A DNA stretch of 22,409 nucleotides from Ruminococcus sp. (GTDB lineage: Bacteria; Bacillota; Clostridia; Oscillospirales; Ruminococcaceae). The position numbers were made by a program, and so were the translations under genes. The notes under the pieces were generated by a model. The model had not been told where the DNA came from, did no database searches, and saw only the letters and a list, made by a program, of their open reading frames with translations. Position 1 is the stretch's first letter. Each line of letters opens with the position of its first letter. Where the stretch lies: contig JAILFF010000082.1 of the NCBI GenBank assembly GCA_024697705.1, positions 1 to 22,409 of the forward strand, read 5' to 3'. This document shows, piece after piece, positions 12,506 through 19,797 of this stretch.

Positions 12506-14896
12506 TTGCACAAGAAAAATTACAAGAAAGTAATGACCTTAGCGCTTATCCTTTCCATGCTGATGTCGGCAGGCTCGGCAGCCGCTTTTGCGGACGATGC
12601 TGCCGCCGCCGAGGGTGAGGCTGCCGCCGCTGACGCTTCTGCTGCCGCCGAAGAAGCTCCCGCCGAGGAGGATTCGGGCGGAAAGGCTGCGAAGCTCGAA
12701 GACCCGATCACCGAAGCTGAGGCTCTTTCGGCTTGCGTGCCGGCGGCTGAGAACGATAAGTACAAGCTTTTATTGGACGACAAGAAGCTGCGGCTTTGTC
12801 TGCAAGTGAAGTCGAGCGGCAAATGCTGGTGGACTTCTCCGATAAACGCGGGTGCCGATACCACCCCGGTTGATGAAAAAGGCACTCTCATGAAGAAAGC
12901 GCCGATAGATCAGGCAAAATCCTCTATCGCGATAAACGTCGGCGACCTGAGACAGGAAAAGCGCACCGAGCTGCCCGCTCCCGCTTATTCGTCGAAGGCT
13001 AAAACAAGTATGGAGGTCGAGAGCGGCGGCGTCAAGGCGGAGTACGATTACAGCTCCAACGGCGTGAAGCTTACCGTTCACTACGAGCTTACCGACCGCG
13101 GACTTCATATGTACGTAAAGACCGACGAGATCATCGAGGCGGAGCCCGAGGGCGATCAGGGCAAGGTGCTGACCAAGCTCATCATGGCGCCATACATGGG
13201 TGCGGTCTCGGGCTTTGACGAGAACGGCAATCCCGCCGAGGGCTATATGATAGTTCCCGACGGCAGCGGCGCGATCATCAGGTACAACAACGGCAAGGGA
13301 AATTATCCCGCCTATCAGCAGAAGGTCTACGGCATGGATTACACCGCCGTTCCGCTGAACGCGCCGAAGGTTACCGAGCAGGCTTATCTGCCCGTTATGG
13401 CGACGGTACAGGGAAACAACGGTCTTGTCATGGTGGCGACCGAGGGCAATGCAAACGTGTACGTCAACGCGCAGGTAAGCGGTCAGAACAAACAGGCTTT
13501 CAATAACTGCTATTTCATGTTTGAAACGAGAAGCACCGACGAATACTACATGAGCGGAAGCGACTCGACAAAGATCATGGTATTTGAAAAGTACGGCATC
13601 AAGACCCCGCAGTTCGGCGTGGAATTCATGCCCGTAGAAAACAGCGAGGGCGTTTCCCCCGCGGACTGTGCGGCGGTCTACCGCGACTACCTCGAAACCA
13701 CTCAGGGTCTTACCGAAAAGACGCAGGCGGATTCGAGTGCGCTCTACATCGACACCTACGGCTCGGTGCTGAAAAAGGAGTCGATCTTGGGTATACCCAT
13801 CGTTATCAAGAAGAAGCTCACGACCTTCAAGCAGGCAGGCAAGATAGCGGGCGAGCTTATCGAGGCGGGCGCTTCAAAGATAGTAATGAACTGCAACGAC
13901 TGGACAAAGGACACCGTAAGGAGAGTCGCCGCCGACAATGCCAACTCATTGAGCAAGCTGGGTTCCACCAACGATCTTAAGAATCTCAACAGCGACACGC
14001 TGACGGCTTACGGCTCGATCAACAATTTCACCATGGAGAAAAGCTCGTGGGGCTACGGTATGCTCACCGATACGGCTATCCGCGTTTCAAGCTCCTACTC
14101 CAGACAGTCGAGATACAGCCCCGCGTTCGGCGTGGCGGTAAAGGGCGTTTCGCCCGCACTTATCGCTCCGGGTACCTATCAGAAGATATTTGACAAGTCC
14201 TTAGCCAGCTTCACGGGCAAGGGTGTCAAGAATATGGGCTACGGCGACTGGTCGGTGAAGCTCGTAAGCGATTTCTCCAAGAAGAGCAAGACCTCGCGCA
14301 ACGACACGATGAATATCATCACAAAGGGCTATTCCGACGCGGTCGGCAAGGGACAGAGCATCATCGCGGCGGGCGCAAATTCCTACATCCTGCCCTACGT
14401 TGACGCCGTTACCGATATCCCCGTATATTCGAGCGGCTACACCGTTACCGACGAGGATATCCCGTTCTATCAGATGGTCATTCACGGTGTGCTCCCGTTC
14501 TCAAGCAAGGCGATCAACGCAAGCTCGAACACCGACCTTACGTTCATGAGAGCGCTTGCCGCAGGCTCAGACATGAATTACGACATGATCTACGAAGCCG
14601 CAGACGAACTTGCCGAGACAGAGGACGATATCTATTACTACACGCATTACTCGGGCTGGATAGATACCGCGGGTAATCAGGCAAGAATTGCTAAGGAGAT
14701 ACTCGCCCCCGTAAGCGATTACAAGATAACCGATTACGAGGAGGACGGAGACGTCATAAGGACGACTTACAGCAAGGACGGCGCTTCGGATGTTGTTATC
14801 GAGGTAAATACCGCCGACTTTACCGTAAGGGCGAACGGAAAGTTCTACGACCTCGCTAATGAGGGCGCAGTTGATAAAGGAGGTGTGGTCGGCTGA
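12506..14896 (+). CDS. Secreted DUF5696-type protein
   Basis: A 796-residue exported protein. A signal peptide (about 4-30, ending SAAAFA before DDAA) is followed by an Ala/Glu-rich linker to about residue 62. The region from NDKYKLLLDDKKLRLCLQVK to about residue 390 is beta-rich, like the sugar-mutarotase-like modules of glycosidases. From LYIDTYGSVLKKE (about 408) the pattern of strands and helices (AGKIAGELIEAGASKIVMNC, then NDW) suggests a barrel-like fold. I recognise the overall pattern as the DUF5696 family, function unknown to me; an enzymatic role is inference. The TTG at 12506 is 9 bases after GGGAG (12492-12496); the TTG at 12497 abuts that site and the ATG at 12501 is out of frame. 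No membrane segment or lipobox follows the signal peptide. It overlaps the next permease by one base. Confidence 0.78.
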   Translation: MHKKNYKKVMTLALILSMLMSAGSAAAFADDAAAAEGEAAAADASAAAEEAPAEEDSGGKAAKLEDPITEAEALSACVPAAENDKYKLLLDDKKLRLCLQVKSSGKCWWTSPINAGADTTPVDEKGTLMKKAPIDQAKSSIAINVGDLRQEKRTELPAPAYSSKAKTSMEVESGGVKAEYDYSSNGVKLTVHYELTDRGLHMYVKTDEIIEAEPEGDQGKVLTKLIMAPYMGAVSGFDENGNPAEGYMIVPDGSGAIIRYNNGKGNYPAYQQKVYGMDYTAVPLNAPKVTEQAYLPVMATVQGNNGLVMVATEGNANVYVNAQVSGQNKQAFNNCYFMFETRSTDEYYMSGSDSTKIMVFEKYGIKTPQFGVEFMPVENSEGVSPADCAAVYRDYLETTQGLTEKTQADSSALYIDTYGSVLKKESILGIPIVIKKKLTTFKQAGKIAGELIEAGASKIVMNCNDWTKDTVRRVAADNANSLSKLGSTNDLKNLNSDTLTAYGSINNFTMEKSSWGYGMLTDTAIRVSSSYSRQSRYSPAFGVAVKGVSPALIAPGTYQKIFDKSLASFTGKGVKNMGYGDWSVKLVSDFSKKSKTSRNDTMNIITKGYSDAVGKGQSIIAAGANSYILPYVDAVTDIPVYSSGYTVTDEDIPFYQMVIHGVLPFSSKAINASSNTDLTFMRALAAGSDMNYDMIYEAADELAETEDDIYYYTHYSGWIDTAGNQARIAKEILAPVSDYKITDYEEDGDVIRTTYSKDGASDVVIEVNTADFTVRANGKFYDLANEGAVDKGGVVG

Positions 14897-15849
14897 TGAC
14901 TATCAATAAAAACAACTCAGGGAATCAGGCGGCTCCCAAAAAGGAAAAGGTATCGAAGATCCCCTACGAAAAGCGCAAGGAGCTTTACGGCTACGGCTTC
15001 ATAGCGCTGTGGGCTGTCGGGACGATATACTTCTTCATCATGCCGCTGGTACAATCGCTGATATGGTCGTTCCACGACACCGACGTAGTTGTCGGCGGTA
15101 TGCAGCTCAAAAACCCCGGTATCCAGAATTACTACTACGCTTTCAGACAGGATCAGAACTACGTTCCCGCGCTGACGAACATGATAAAGAATACGCTCAT
15201 GAATACCCCGCTCATTATAGTGTTCTCGGTATTCGTAGCCGTAATACTCAATCAGAAGTTCAAGGGCAGAACGGCGGCAAGAGCCATATTCTTCCTGCCC
15301 GTTATCATAGCTACGGGTCCCGTTATCGACATCATCAACGGTAATATGACCACGGGCGGCTACTCGGGCGGAAGCGAGCAGTTCAGCACCATGTTCGAGA
15401 CGAACCTCGTTGACGACCTGCTGAACTTCTTAGGAATCTACAACATAAGCGACAGGCTCACCAACATAATCACTGTCCTCACCTCCGATATCATGAACCT
15501 GATATGGAAGTGCGGTATCCAGATAATCCTGTTCCTTTCGGCGCTTCAGGGCATACCCTACTCCGCAAAGGAAGCGGCTTCGATGGAGGGCGCTACCGCC
15601 TGGGAATACTTCTGGAAGATCACCGTTCCCTACATCAGCCCGATGCTGATAGCGGCGCTTGTTTACACGATAGTCGATTCATTCGTAGACCCGCAGAACG
15701 ACGTAATGAAGCTGGTCCTCAGCCAGTCCAAGCAGTGGATGTTCGGTAAATCCGCGGCATTCGCGTGGGCATACTTCGTTATCGTTGGCATACTGCTTGC
15801 GGTGATAATCGCTATCGTTAATAAATTCGTTTATTACGAAGTAGAGTAA
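14896..15849 (+). CDS. Sugar-type ABC permease, MalF/UgpA-like (pair 2)
   Basis: A 317-residue membrane subunit with a charged N-terminus (residues 1-30) and about six helices, starting GFIALWAVGTIYFFIMPLVQ. The EAA loop is EAASMEGATAWEYFWKITVP, close to consensus. Between the third and fourth segments it has a long outside loop (about residues 148-190, from GNMTTGGYSGGSEQ). It starts in a TGATG junction with the DUF5696 gene (stop 14894-14896), preceded by AAAGGAGGTG (about 14877-14886), indicating translational coupling. It forms a pair with the following permease, but no second solute-binding protein gene is nearby. Confidence 0.92.
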   Translation: MTINKNNSGNQAAPKKEKVSKIPYEKRKELYGYGFIALWAVGTIYFFIMPLVQSLIWSFHDTDVVVGGMQLKNPGIQNYYYAFRQDQNYVPALTNMIKNTLMNTPLIIVFSVFVAVILNQKFKGRTAARAIFFLPVIIATGPVIDIINGNMTTGGYSGGSEQFSTMFETNLVDDLLNFLGIYNISDRLTNIITVLTSDIMNLIWKCGIQIILFLSALQGIPYSAKEAASMEGATAWEYFWKITVPYISPMLIAALVYTIVDSFVDPQNDVMKLVLSQSKQWMFGKSAAFAWAYFVIVGILLAVIIAIVNKFVYYEVE

Positions 15850-15861
15850 GGGGGGATACGA

Positions 15862-16962
15862 TTGGCGACCAAAAAGCAAGAGAGAGAATTTGAAAAAGAG
15901 CGGAAAAGAGCGGTCAAGGCGCGTTACGAGCGCATGAAAGCAGAGGGTCTGGAGAAGTTCTTCACCCCCGAGCAGATACGCTATAACCGCAATCAGAGAA
16001 TACTCGGCGCTGTATGGCCCGTGTTCAGAGGACTTATCATTTTCGGACTGGGCTTCGTAATCATGTATCCTCTGCTGTTCATGCTTTCGACGGCGTTCAG
16101 ACCGAATACGCAGATGAGCGACCCCTCGATAGTATGGCTGCCCAAAACGCTTACTCTCAGCAACATCAAGGAAACAGCCCACGTTATGAAATTCGATGCA
16201 TGGGACTGGAAAAAGCCACTTGACAACACGATACTGAACACGGTCGTTCTGAACGTCGTGGCTTCGGTATTACAGGTAATAACCTGCTCGATAACGGGCT
16301 ACGGCTTCGCGAGGTTCAAGTTCAAGGGCAGAAATCTGCTGTTCGCGGTAGTGCTGCTCATGATAATCGTTCCTCCGCAGATCACGACTATACCGCTGTA
16401 CATTCAGTACGCTTACTTCAAGATATTCGGCATTATCCCGCTCTACACGGGAAATGTTGACGCCGACGGCAGCAAGGAAATGGTATCGCTCATCAACAGC
16501 GGTCTGACGATGTATCTGCCCGCGCTGTTTGCGAACGGCATCAAGGCGGGTCTGTTCATCTACATTTTCCGTCAGTTCTTCCGCGGTCTCCCGAAAGAGC
16601 TTGAAGACGCGGCGTATCTTGACGGCTGCGGACCCTTCGAGACCTATGTCAAGATCATGATACCGAACGCGAAGACCTCGTTCCTGACGGTATTCCTGTT
16701 CTCGATAGTTTGGTACTGGAACGACTTCTATGTATCGTCGTCGTTCTTCACGCAGAACAACACCGTTGCGCTGATGCTGAAAAACTTAAATGCAACGCTG
16801 ACGGCGACGCTGTTCAACAACCAGTCGATAAGTGTGCGGCAGATAATAGTATGGCTCGAATCGGGCTGTCTGCTGTCGATACTCCCGCTGCTCGTAATGT
16901 ACACGTTCCTGCAAAAATACTTTGTAGAGGGCGTAGAGCGTTCGGGCTTGACCGGTATGTGA
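15862..16962 (+). CDS. Sugar-type ABC permease, MalG/UgpE-like (pair 2)
   Basis: A 366-residue membrane subunit, about 60-80 residues longer than typical MalG. The excess is mainly a charged N-terminal cytoplasmic helix (about residues 1-45, ATKKQEREFEKERKRAVKAR and beyond) plus a loop around NVDADGSKEMVSLINSG. The EAA loop DAAYLDGCGPFETYVKIMIP has the family pattern. The tail ends VERSGLTGM. A TTG start (15862) follows GGGGGGA with 7 bases of spacing; I see no better ATG. Twelve bases separate it from pair-2 permease 1. It is the last gene of the locus and is followed by a strong terminator. The long helix could contact an ATPase or the AbrB-like domain, which is inference. Confidence 0.9.
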   Translation: MATKKQEREFEKERKRAVKARYERMKAEGLEKFFTPEQIRYNRNQRILGAVWPVFRGLIIFGLGFVIMYPLLFMLSTAFRPNTQMSDPSIVWLPKTLTLSNIKETAHVMKFDAWDWKKPLDNTILNTVVLNVVASVLQVITCSITGYGFARFKFKGRNLLFAVVLLMIIVPPQITTIPLYIQYAYFKIFGIIPLYTGNVDADGSKEMVSLINSGLTMYLPALFANGIKAGLFIYIFRQFFRGLPKELEDAAYLDGCGPFETYVKIMIPNAKTSFLTVFLFSIVWYWNDFYVSSSFFTQNNTVALMLKNLNATLTATLFNNQSISVRQIIVWLESGCLLSILPLLVMYTFLQKYFVEGVERSGLTGM

Positions 16963-17090
16963 CCCCCTACGGCGGGGGGGCGTGTCCGCGGGTGCGCTCG
17001 CAAGCTCGCTCACGTTTTGCGGGGCGGGGGATTCGTTCCGCGGATTAAGGGTTTATGTCGGCTGTTTCCCGACGGATATTTGGAATAATT
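16963..17090. other. GC-rich spacer after the transporter locus, no gene
   Basis: The stretch contains runs of G and C (seven Gs at about 16974-16980) and a clear dyad GTCGG-CTGTTTC-CCGAC (about 17057-17073). I see no open frame with a binding site. The composition is unlike the neighbouring genes and resembles the other repeat-bearing spacers in the window. Confidence 0.5.
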
Positions 17091-17122
17091 AAAGAGCTGC
17101 CTTTCGCGGGCAGCTCTTTTTT
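17091..17122 (+). terminator. Strong intrinsic terminator of the ABC locus
   Basis: AAAGAGCTGCC (17091-17101) pairs with GGCAGCTCTTT (17109-17119) around a 7-base loop, followed by a run of Ts (17117-17122). It lies 129 bp after the last permease stop, in the right orientation to end the transporter transcript. Confidence 0.93.
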
Positions 17123-17145
17123 ATGGATTTGCCGATTAATGTAGT

Positions 17146-17166
17146 GGCGCTCCTGTGTTAAGCGCC
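17146..17166. repeat. Small inverted repeat in the repeat-bearing spacer
   Basis: GGCGCT (17146-17151) and AGCGCC (17161-17166) form a 6-bp stem with a 9-base loop. It begins GTAG-TGGCGCT, a weak resemblance to the TGTAGGG repeats next to it, so it may be a decayed copy. Confidence 0.35.
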
Positions 17167-17193
17167 CATGAATGAAATTGATTTTCGCAATCA

Positions 17194-17219
17194 TGTAGGG
17201 CGGTGGCTTGCTCCCGCCG
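17194..17219 (+). repeat. Copy 2 of the TGTAGGG hairpin repeat
   Basis: TGTAGGGCGG-TGGCTTGCTC-CCGCCG matches the reverse complement of the copy at 10161-10185 nearly base for base and forms a GC-rich hairpin. Confidence 0.6.
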
Positions 17220-17257
17220 TTTGCGCATCAAATACTACCGGTTTCTCTATAAAATAT

Positions 17258-17279
17258 TGTAGGGGCGAGCATCGCTTGC
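17258..17279 (+). repeat. Copy 3, diverged, of the TGTAGGG hairpin repeat
   Basis: TGTAGGGGCG-AGCATCGCTTGC shares the head of the repeat but its stem is altered (GCGAGC paired with GCTTGC). It stands 38 bp from copy 2 and supports a dispersed family. Confidence 0.45.
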
Positions 17280-17359
17280 ACGTGTGACCCCGAAATCACA
17301 GTGTATTCAATAGTTTAGCATTAGTGCAGATGGGGCTTTCCCTTAAAAGCCGCATAATA

Positions 17360-17389
17360 AAAAAGCAGAGCCGTAAAGCCCTGCTTTTT
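17360..17389. terminator. Bidirectional intrinsic terminator beyond the CbiB-like gene
   Basis: AAAAAGCAG (17360-17368) pairs with CTGCTTTTT (17381-17389), with a further two pairs (GC) inside and an A-C mismatch. It is T-rich in both directions. On the minus strand it ends the CbiB-like transcript 17 bp after the stop codon; on the plus strand it backs up the terminator at 17091. Confidence 0.88.
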
Positions 17390-17406
17390 ATTACGCTGAT
17401 AATTTT

Positions 17407-18363
17407 TTACCTGAAATAAATACCGACCGTCAGCTTTATCATGAAGAACAGCGCCATCATGATGAACGCCGTGCCAAGCATCAGCTGATTGGCGATCGAG
17501 ATGTCCTGCGAGTCGGGCGGCGTGACCTGCTCGCCTATCCTGAGCGTGCGCCTGTTATGCGACTCGGTGAGAACGACTTCGGGCAGCAGCGAGATACCGA
17601 GCAGTCCCGCGAGTACGGCGCGGCAGCCGCCGACCGATCTTCTTGCGCACTTTTTGCGGTCGGTGAATAATACGCGCTCGGCAGAGTGAACGTTCATTCT
17701 TAAAAACAGCGCGTCAACGAGCATTATCCCCGCGGCGATCTTTCCCGGCAGAAAGCAGAGGAATTCGCGGACTTTCTTTGACGGTGTGAGGAACGCCTCG
17801 CCGACGTTTGCGGACGCGGCGGCGTCAACGGCGCGGTAAAGGATCCCGCCGAATCCCGAAAGCAGCGCCATGTAGAAGAGCAGGGAAGCGCTGTCAACAG
17901 TGCTGTCGGCGGTGCCCTGAACGGAGGCGCGGATAATGTCTTCGGAGCCGAGTTCCGAGCAATCGACCTTGCCGAGCGCCGTAGCGACCTTCGAGGCTTT
18001 CGTGAGATTGCCCGAGCGCACACACCTTGCCGCTGCCTGCGAAAGTCGGCTGCTCTCGCGGATATCGAGGCATGACCAGCAGATCAGCGCGTCAACGACG
18101 AGAGCCGCTATCGGCAATTTCCAGTAAAGCAGCACAAGTATCAGTGCGGTAGGGAGCGTAACGATCAGCATAACAAGCGCTATAAAGAATCCTCCGCCGG
18201 TGTGCTGACCGTCCTCGCTGTCAAGATAGCTGCGGCTGAATTTCGGCGCGAGATTCCCGCAGAGCTTCGAGAGCAGCCGACGGGCGCTTATCGCCGAAGG
18301 CGTACCCACCATTACGCTCAGAAGATAACCTGCCGCCATAGCGGCAAGCGTGGTAATTATCAT
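17407..18363 (-). CDS. CbiB/CobD-like membrane protein with altered motifs
   Basis: A 318-residue membrane protein distantly similar to CbiB/CobD, which joins aminopropanol phosphate to cobyric acid in cobalamin synthesis. Resemblance: CWSCLDIRESSRLSQAAARC corresponds to the start of the cytoplasmic region, KASKVATALGKVDCSELGSE follows, QGTADSTVDSASLLFY stands where the family has AENTVDGVIAPLFY, and LYRAVDAAAS where it has YRAVNTLDS. The key Glu-Asn and Asn-Thr-Leu-Asp residues are changed, so catalysis is doubtful. Four or more hydrophobic segments are visible, including residues near 60-90 and the C-terminus. No other cobalamin gene is in the window. ATG 18363 follows AAAGGGG at about 10 bases. 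Alone behind its own promoter and terminator, it is a single-gene unit. Similarity is read by eye, so confidence is moderate. Confidence 0.65.
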   Translation of the reverse strand: MIITTLAAMAAGYLLSVMVGTPSAISARRLLSKLCGNLAPKFSRSYLDSEDGQHTGGGFFIALVMLIVTLPTALILVLLYWKLPIAALVVDALICWSCLDIRESSRLSQAAARCVRSGNLTKASKVATALGKVDCSELGSEDIIRASVQGTADSTVDSASLLFYMALLSGFGGILYRAVDAAASANVGEAFLTPSKKVREFLCFLPGKIAAGIMLVDALFLRMNVHSAERVLFTDRKKCARRSVGGCRAVLAGLLGISLLPEVVLTESHNRRTLRIGEQVTPPDSQDISIANQLMLGTAFIMMALFFMIKLTVGIYFR

Positions 18364-18403
18364 TTTTAAAACCCCTTTGATCTCTTTTTCACATTCTTTT
18401 TAC

Positions 18404-18421
18404 TGTGTAAAGCCATACACA
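18404..18421. promoter_or_regulatory. Inverted repeat at the start of the CbiB-like transcript, possible operator
   Basis: TGTGTA-AAGCCA-TACACA is a perfect 6-6-6 dyad, at the predicted minus-strand transcription start just past the -10 box at 18431-18426. Position and symmetry fit a repressor site or a 5' mRNA hairpin. A second dyad, AAAATAC paired with GTATTTT (about 18438-18461), covers the spacer and -35 box. Confidence 0.4.
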
Positions 18422-18425
18422 ATTA

Positions 18426-18454
18426 ATTATATCACAAAAAATACGTAAAATCAA
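18426..18454 (-). promoter_or_regulatory. Sigma-A promoter of the CbiB-like gene
   Basis: On the minus strand, TTGATT (18454-18449), a 17-bp spacer, then TATAAT (18431-18426), preceded by TGTGA, close to an extended -10. About 60 bases separate it from the ATG. Confidence 0.75.
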
Positions 18455-18576
18455 GTATTTTTGCGAAATACCGCGTAAATCTGCCCCTTCTTATCCGGAT
18501 TGCACATTTATTCCGTAAACGAAAAAATGATTTTGTGATAAAACGTAAAAGTTGCAAGTAGATTTATATAAACAGC

Positions 18577-18604
18577 TTGACAAATTATTTAAAAGTGGTA
18601 TAAT
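18577..18604 (+). promoter_or_regulatory. Sigma-A promoter of the ribbon-helix-helix gene
   Basis: TTGACA (18577-18582) and TATAAT (18599-18604) are 16 bp apart. The start of transcription should be near 18611, leaving a short leader holding AAAGGGGG (18616-18623), the binding site for ATG 18632. Confidence 0.8.
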
Positions 18605-18631
18605 AAAGTTTAAGGAAAGGGGGTGCAGCGT

Positions 18632-19285
18632 ATGGGAAAGAGCGTTTACAGTATAGTGCTTGATGATAAAGTCGTCGAACGGATAGACGAGCTTGCCTAC
18701 CGTTCGGGAACGAACCGTTCGGGGCTGATAAACAGCATACTCGCCGAGCATACAGGCTGCGTCACCCCCGAAATGCGTATGCGTGAGATTTTCGCGCTGG
18801 TGGAACAGGCGTTGGAGCCGCGTTTTTTGCCGCAGCCGCAGCCTTCGGGTTCGGTGCTGCTCGTGAAAACGGCGCTTAGGTATCGCTATAAGCCGACGGT
18901 GAAATATTCGGTGGAGCTGTTCCGCAGCTTTTCGGGCTGCGTGGGGCGGCTGAAAGTAGCGCTGCGTTCGCAGAGCGCTGTGCTGAACGAGCTTTGCGGC
19001 GAGTTTTTCGCATACTGGGCAGGGCTTGAAAAGCTGCTGACCGCCCCGTTTTATGAAGGCGGAGTGCCTTGCGGGGTCATGCCGAACGGCTACACGCGGG
19101 ATTTTTTCGCGGCGGAAAGCAATACTCTGACCGACGAGGATATCGCCGACGGAATCACCGCGTATATCAGGTGCTTTGATATGGCTCTTTCGGCGTGCGT
19201 CGAGGCGGGGAGCATCAAGTCAGCCGCCGCAAGGTGCGAGGAGCTTTATCGGGAATATCTGGCTGCCGATAAAAAAATATTGTAG
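18632..19285 (+). CDS. Ribbon-helix-helix protein with uncharacterised C-terminal domain
   Basis: A 217-residue protein. Residues 3-45 (KSVYSIVLDDKVVERIDELA followed by YRSGTNRSGLINSILAEH) have the strand-helix-helix pattern of CopG/MetJ-type DNA-binding proteins. The rest, about 170 residues, contains FLPQPQPSGSVLLVKTALRY, RSFSGCVGRLKVAL and, at the end, a helical Ala-rich part (CVEAGSIKSAAARCEELYRE). I recognise no family in that part. ATG 18632 follows AAAGGGGG at about 8 bases; a GTG at 18623 would extend three residues but sits in the binding site. It probably binds DNA, perhaps including its own divergent promoter region. The GNAT gene follows 17 bp after its stop. Confidence 0.7.
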   Translation: MGKSVYSIVLDDKVVERIDELAYRSGTNRSGLINSILAEHTGCVTPEMRMREIFALVEQALEPRFLPQPQPSGSVLLVKTALRYRYKPTVKYSVELFRSFSGCVGRLKVALRSQSAVLNELCGEFFAYWAGLEKLLTAPFYEGGVPCGVMPNGYTRDFFAAESNTLTDEDIADGITAYIRCFDMALSACVEAGSIKSAAARCEELYREYLAADKKIL

Positions 19286-19302
19286 CTTAACGGAGAGATA
19301 AT

Positions 19303-19761
19303 ATGACAGAAAGAATAAAAGACACAAACGAAAAAAGACGCATAGCAAGAGAAGTCCTCGAATCGCTTAAGGAGTGGTTCGAGGTCGATGAGAGCCGCGA
19401 GAAGTTTATTCGCGAAAGCGCCGATCAGATATTTATCGCGGCTAAAGATAACGGAGAGTACGTCGGTTTTCTTTGCCTGAAAGAGACGGGCAGCGACACC
19501 ATCGAGATCGCCGTCATGGGCGTATTAAAGGATAGTCAGCGGAAGGGGATAGGCAGCGGATTGTTTGAAAAGGCAAAGGAGACCGCGGCGAAAGAGGGGT
19601 ATTCCTTTATGCAGGTGAAAACCGTGCAGATGGGAAAATATCCCGATTATGATAAGACAAATATGTTTTATCTGAGCTGCGGATTCAAGGAGTTCGAGGT
19701 ATTCCCGCTGTTATGGGACGAGGACAACCCGTGCCAGATATATGTTATGTATCTGAAATGA
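19303..19761 (+). CDS. GNAT-family N-acetyltransferase
   Basis: A 152-residue acetyltransferase using acetyl-CoA. The CoA-binding motif A is VMGVLKDSQRKGIGSGLFEK (about residues 71-90, with QRKGIG), followed by the helix AKETAAKEGYSF and a late aromatic stretch (YDKTNMFYLSCGFKEFE) typical of motif B. The substrate cannot be inferred. Acetyl-lysine or small-molecule targets are both possible. The ATG follows GGAGAG at the right distance and lies 17 bp after the ribbon-helix-helix gene, so the two are likely one transcript. The clpB gene starts 36 bp later. Confidence 0.88.
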   Translation: MTERIKDTNEKRRIAREVLESLKEWFEVDESREKFIRESADQIFIAAKDNGEYVGFLCLKETGSDTIEIAVMGVLKDSQRKGIGSGLFEKAKETAAKEGYSFMQVKTVQMGKYPDYDKTNMFYLSCGFKEFEVFPLLWDEDNPCQIYVMYLK

Positions 19762-19797
19762 TAAAATAAATAAACATCACCGAAAGGAGAATGTCTT

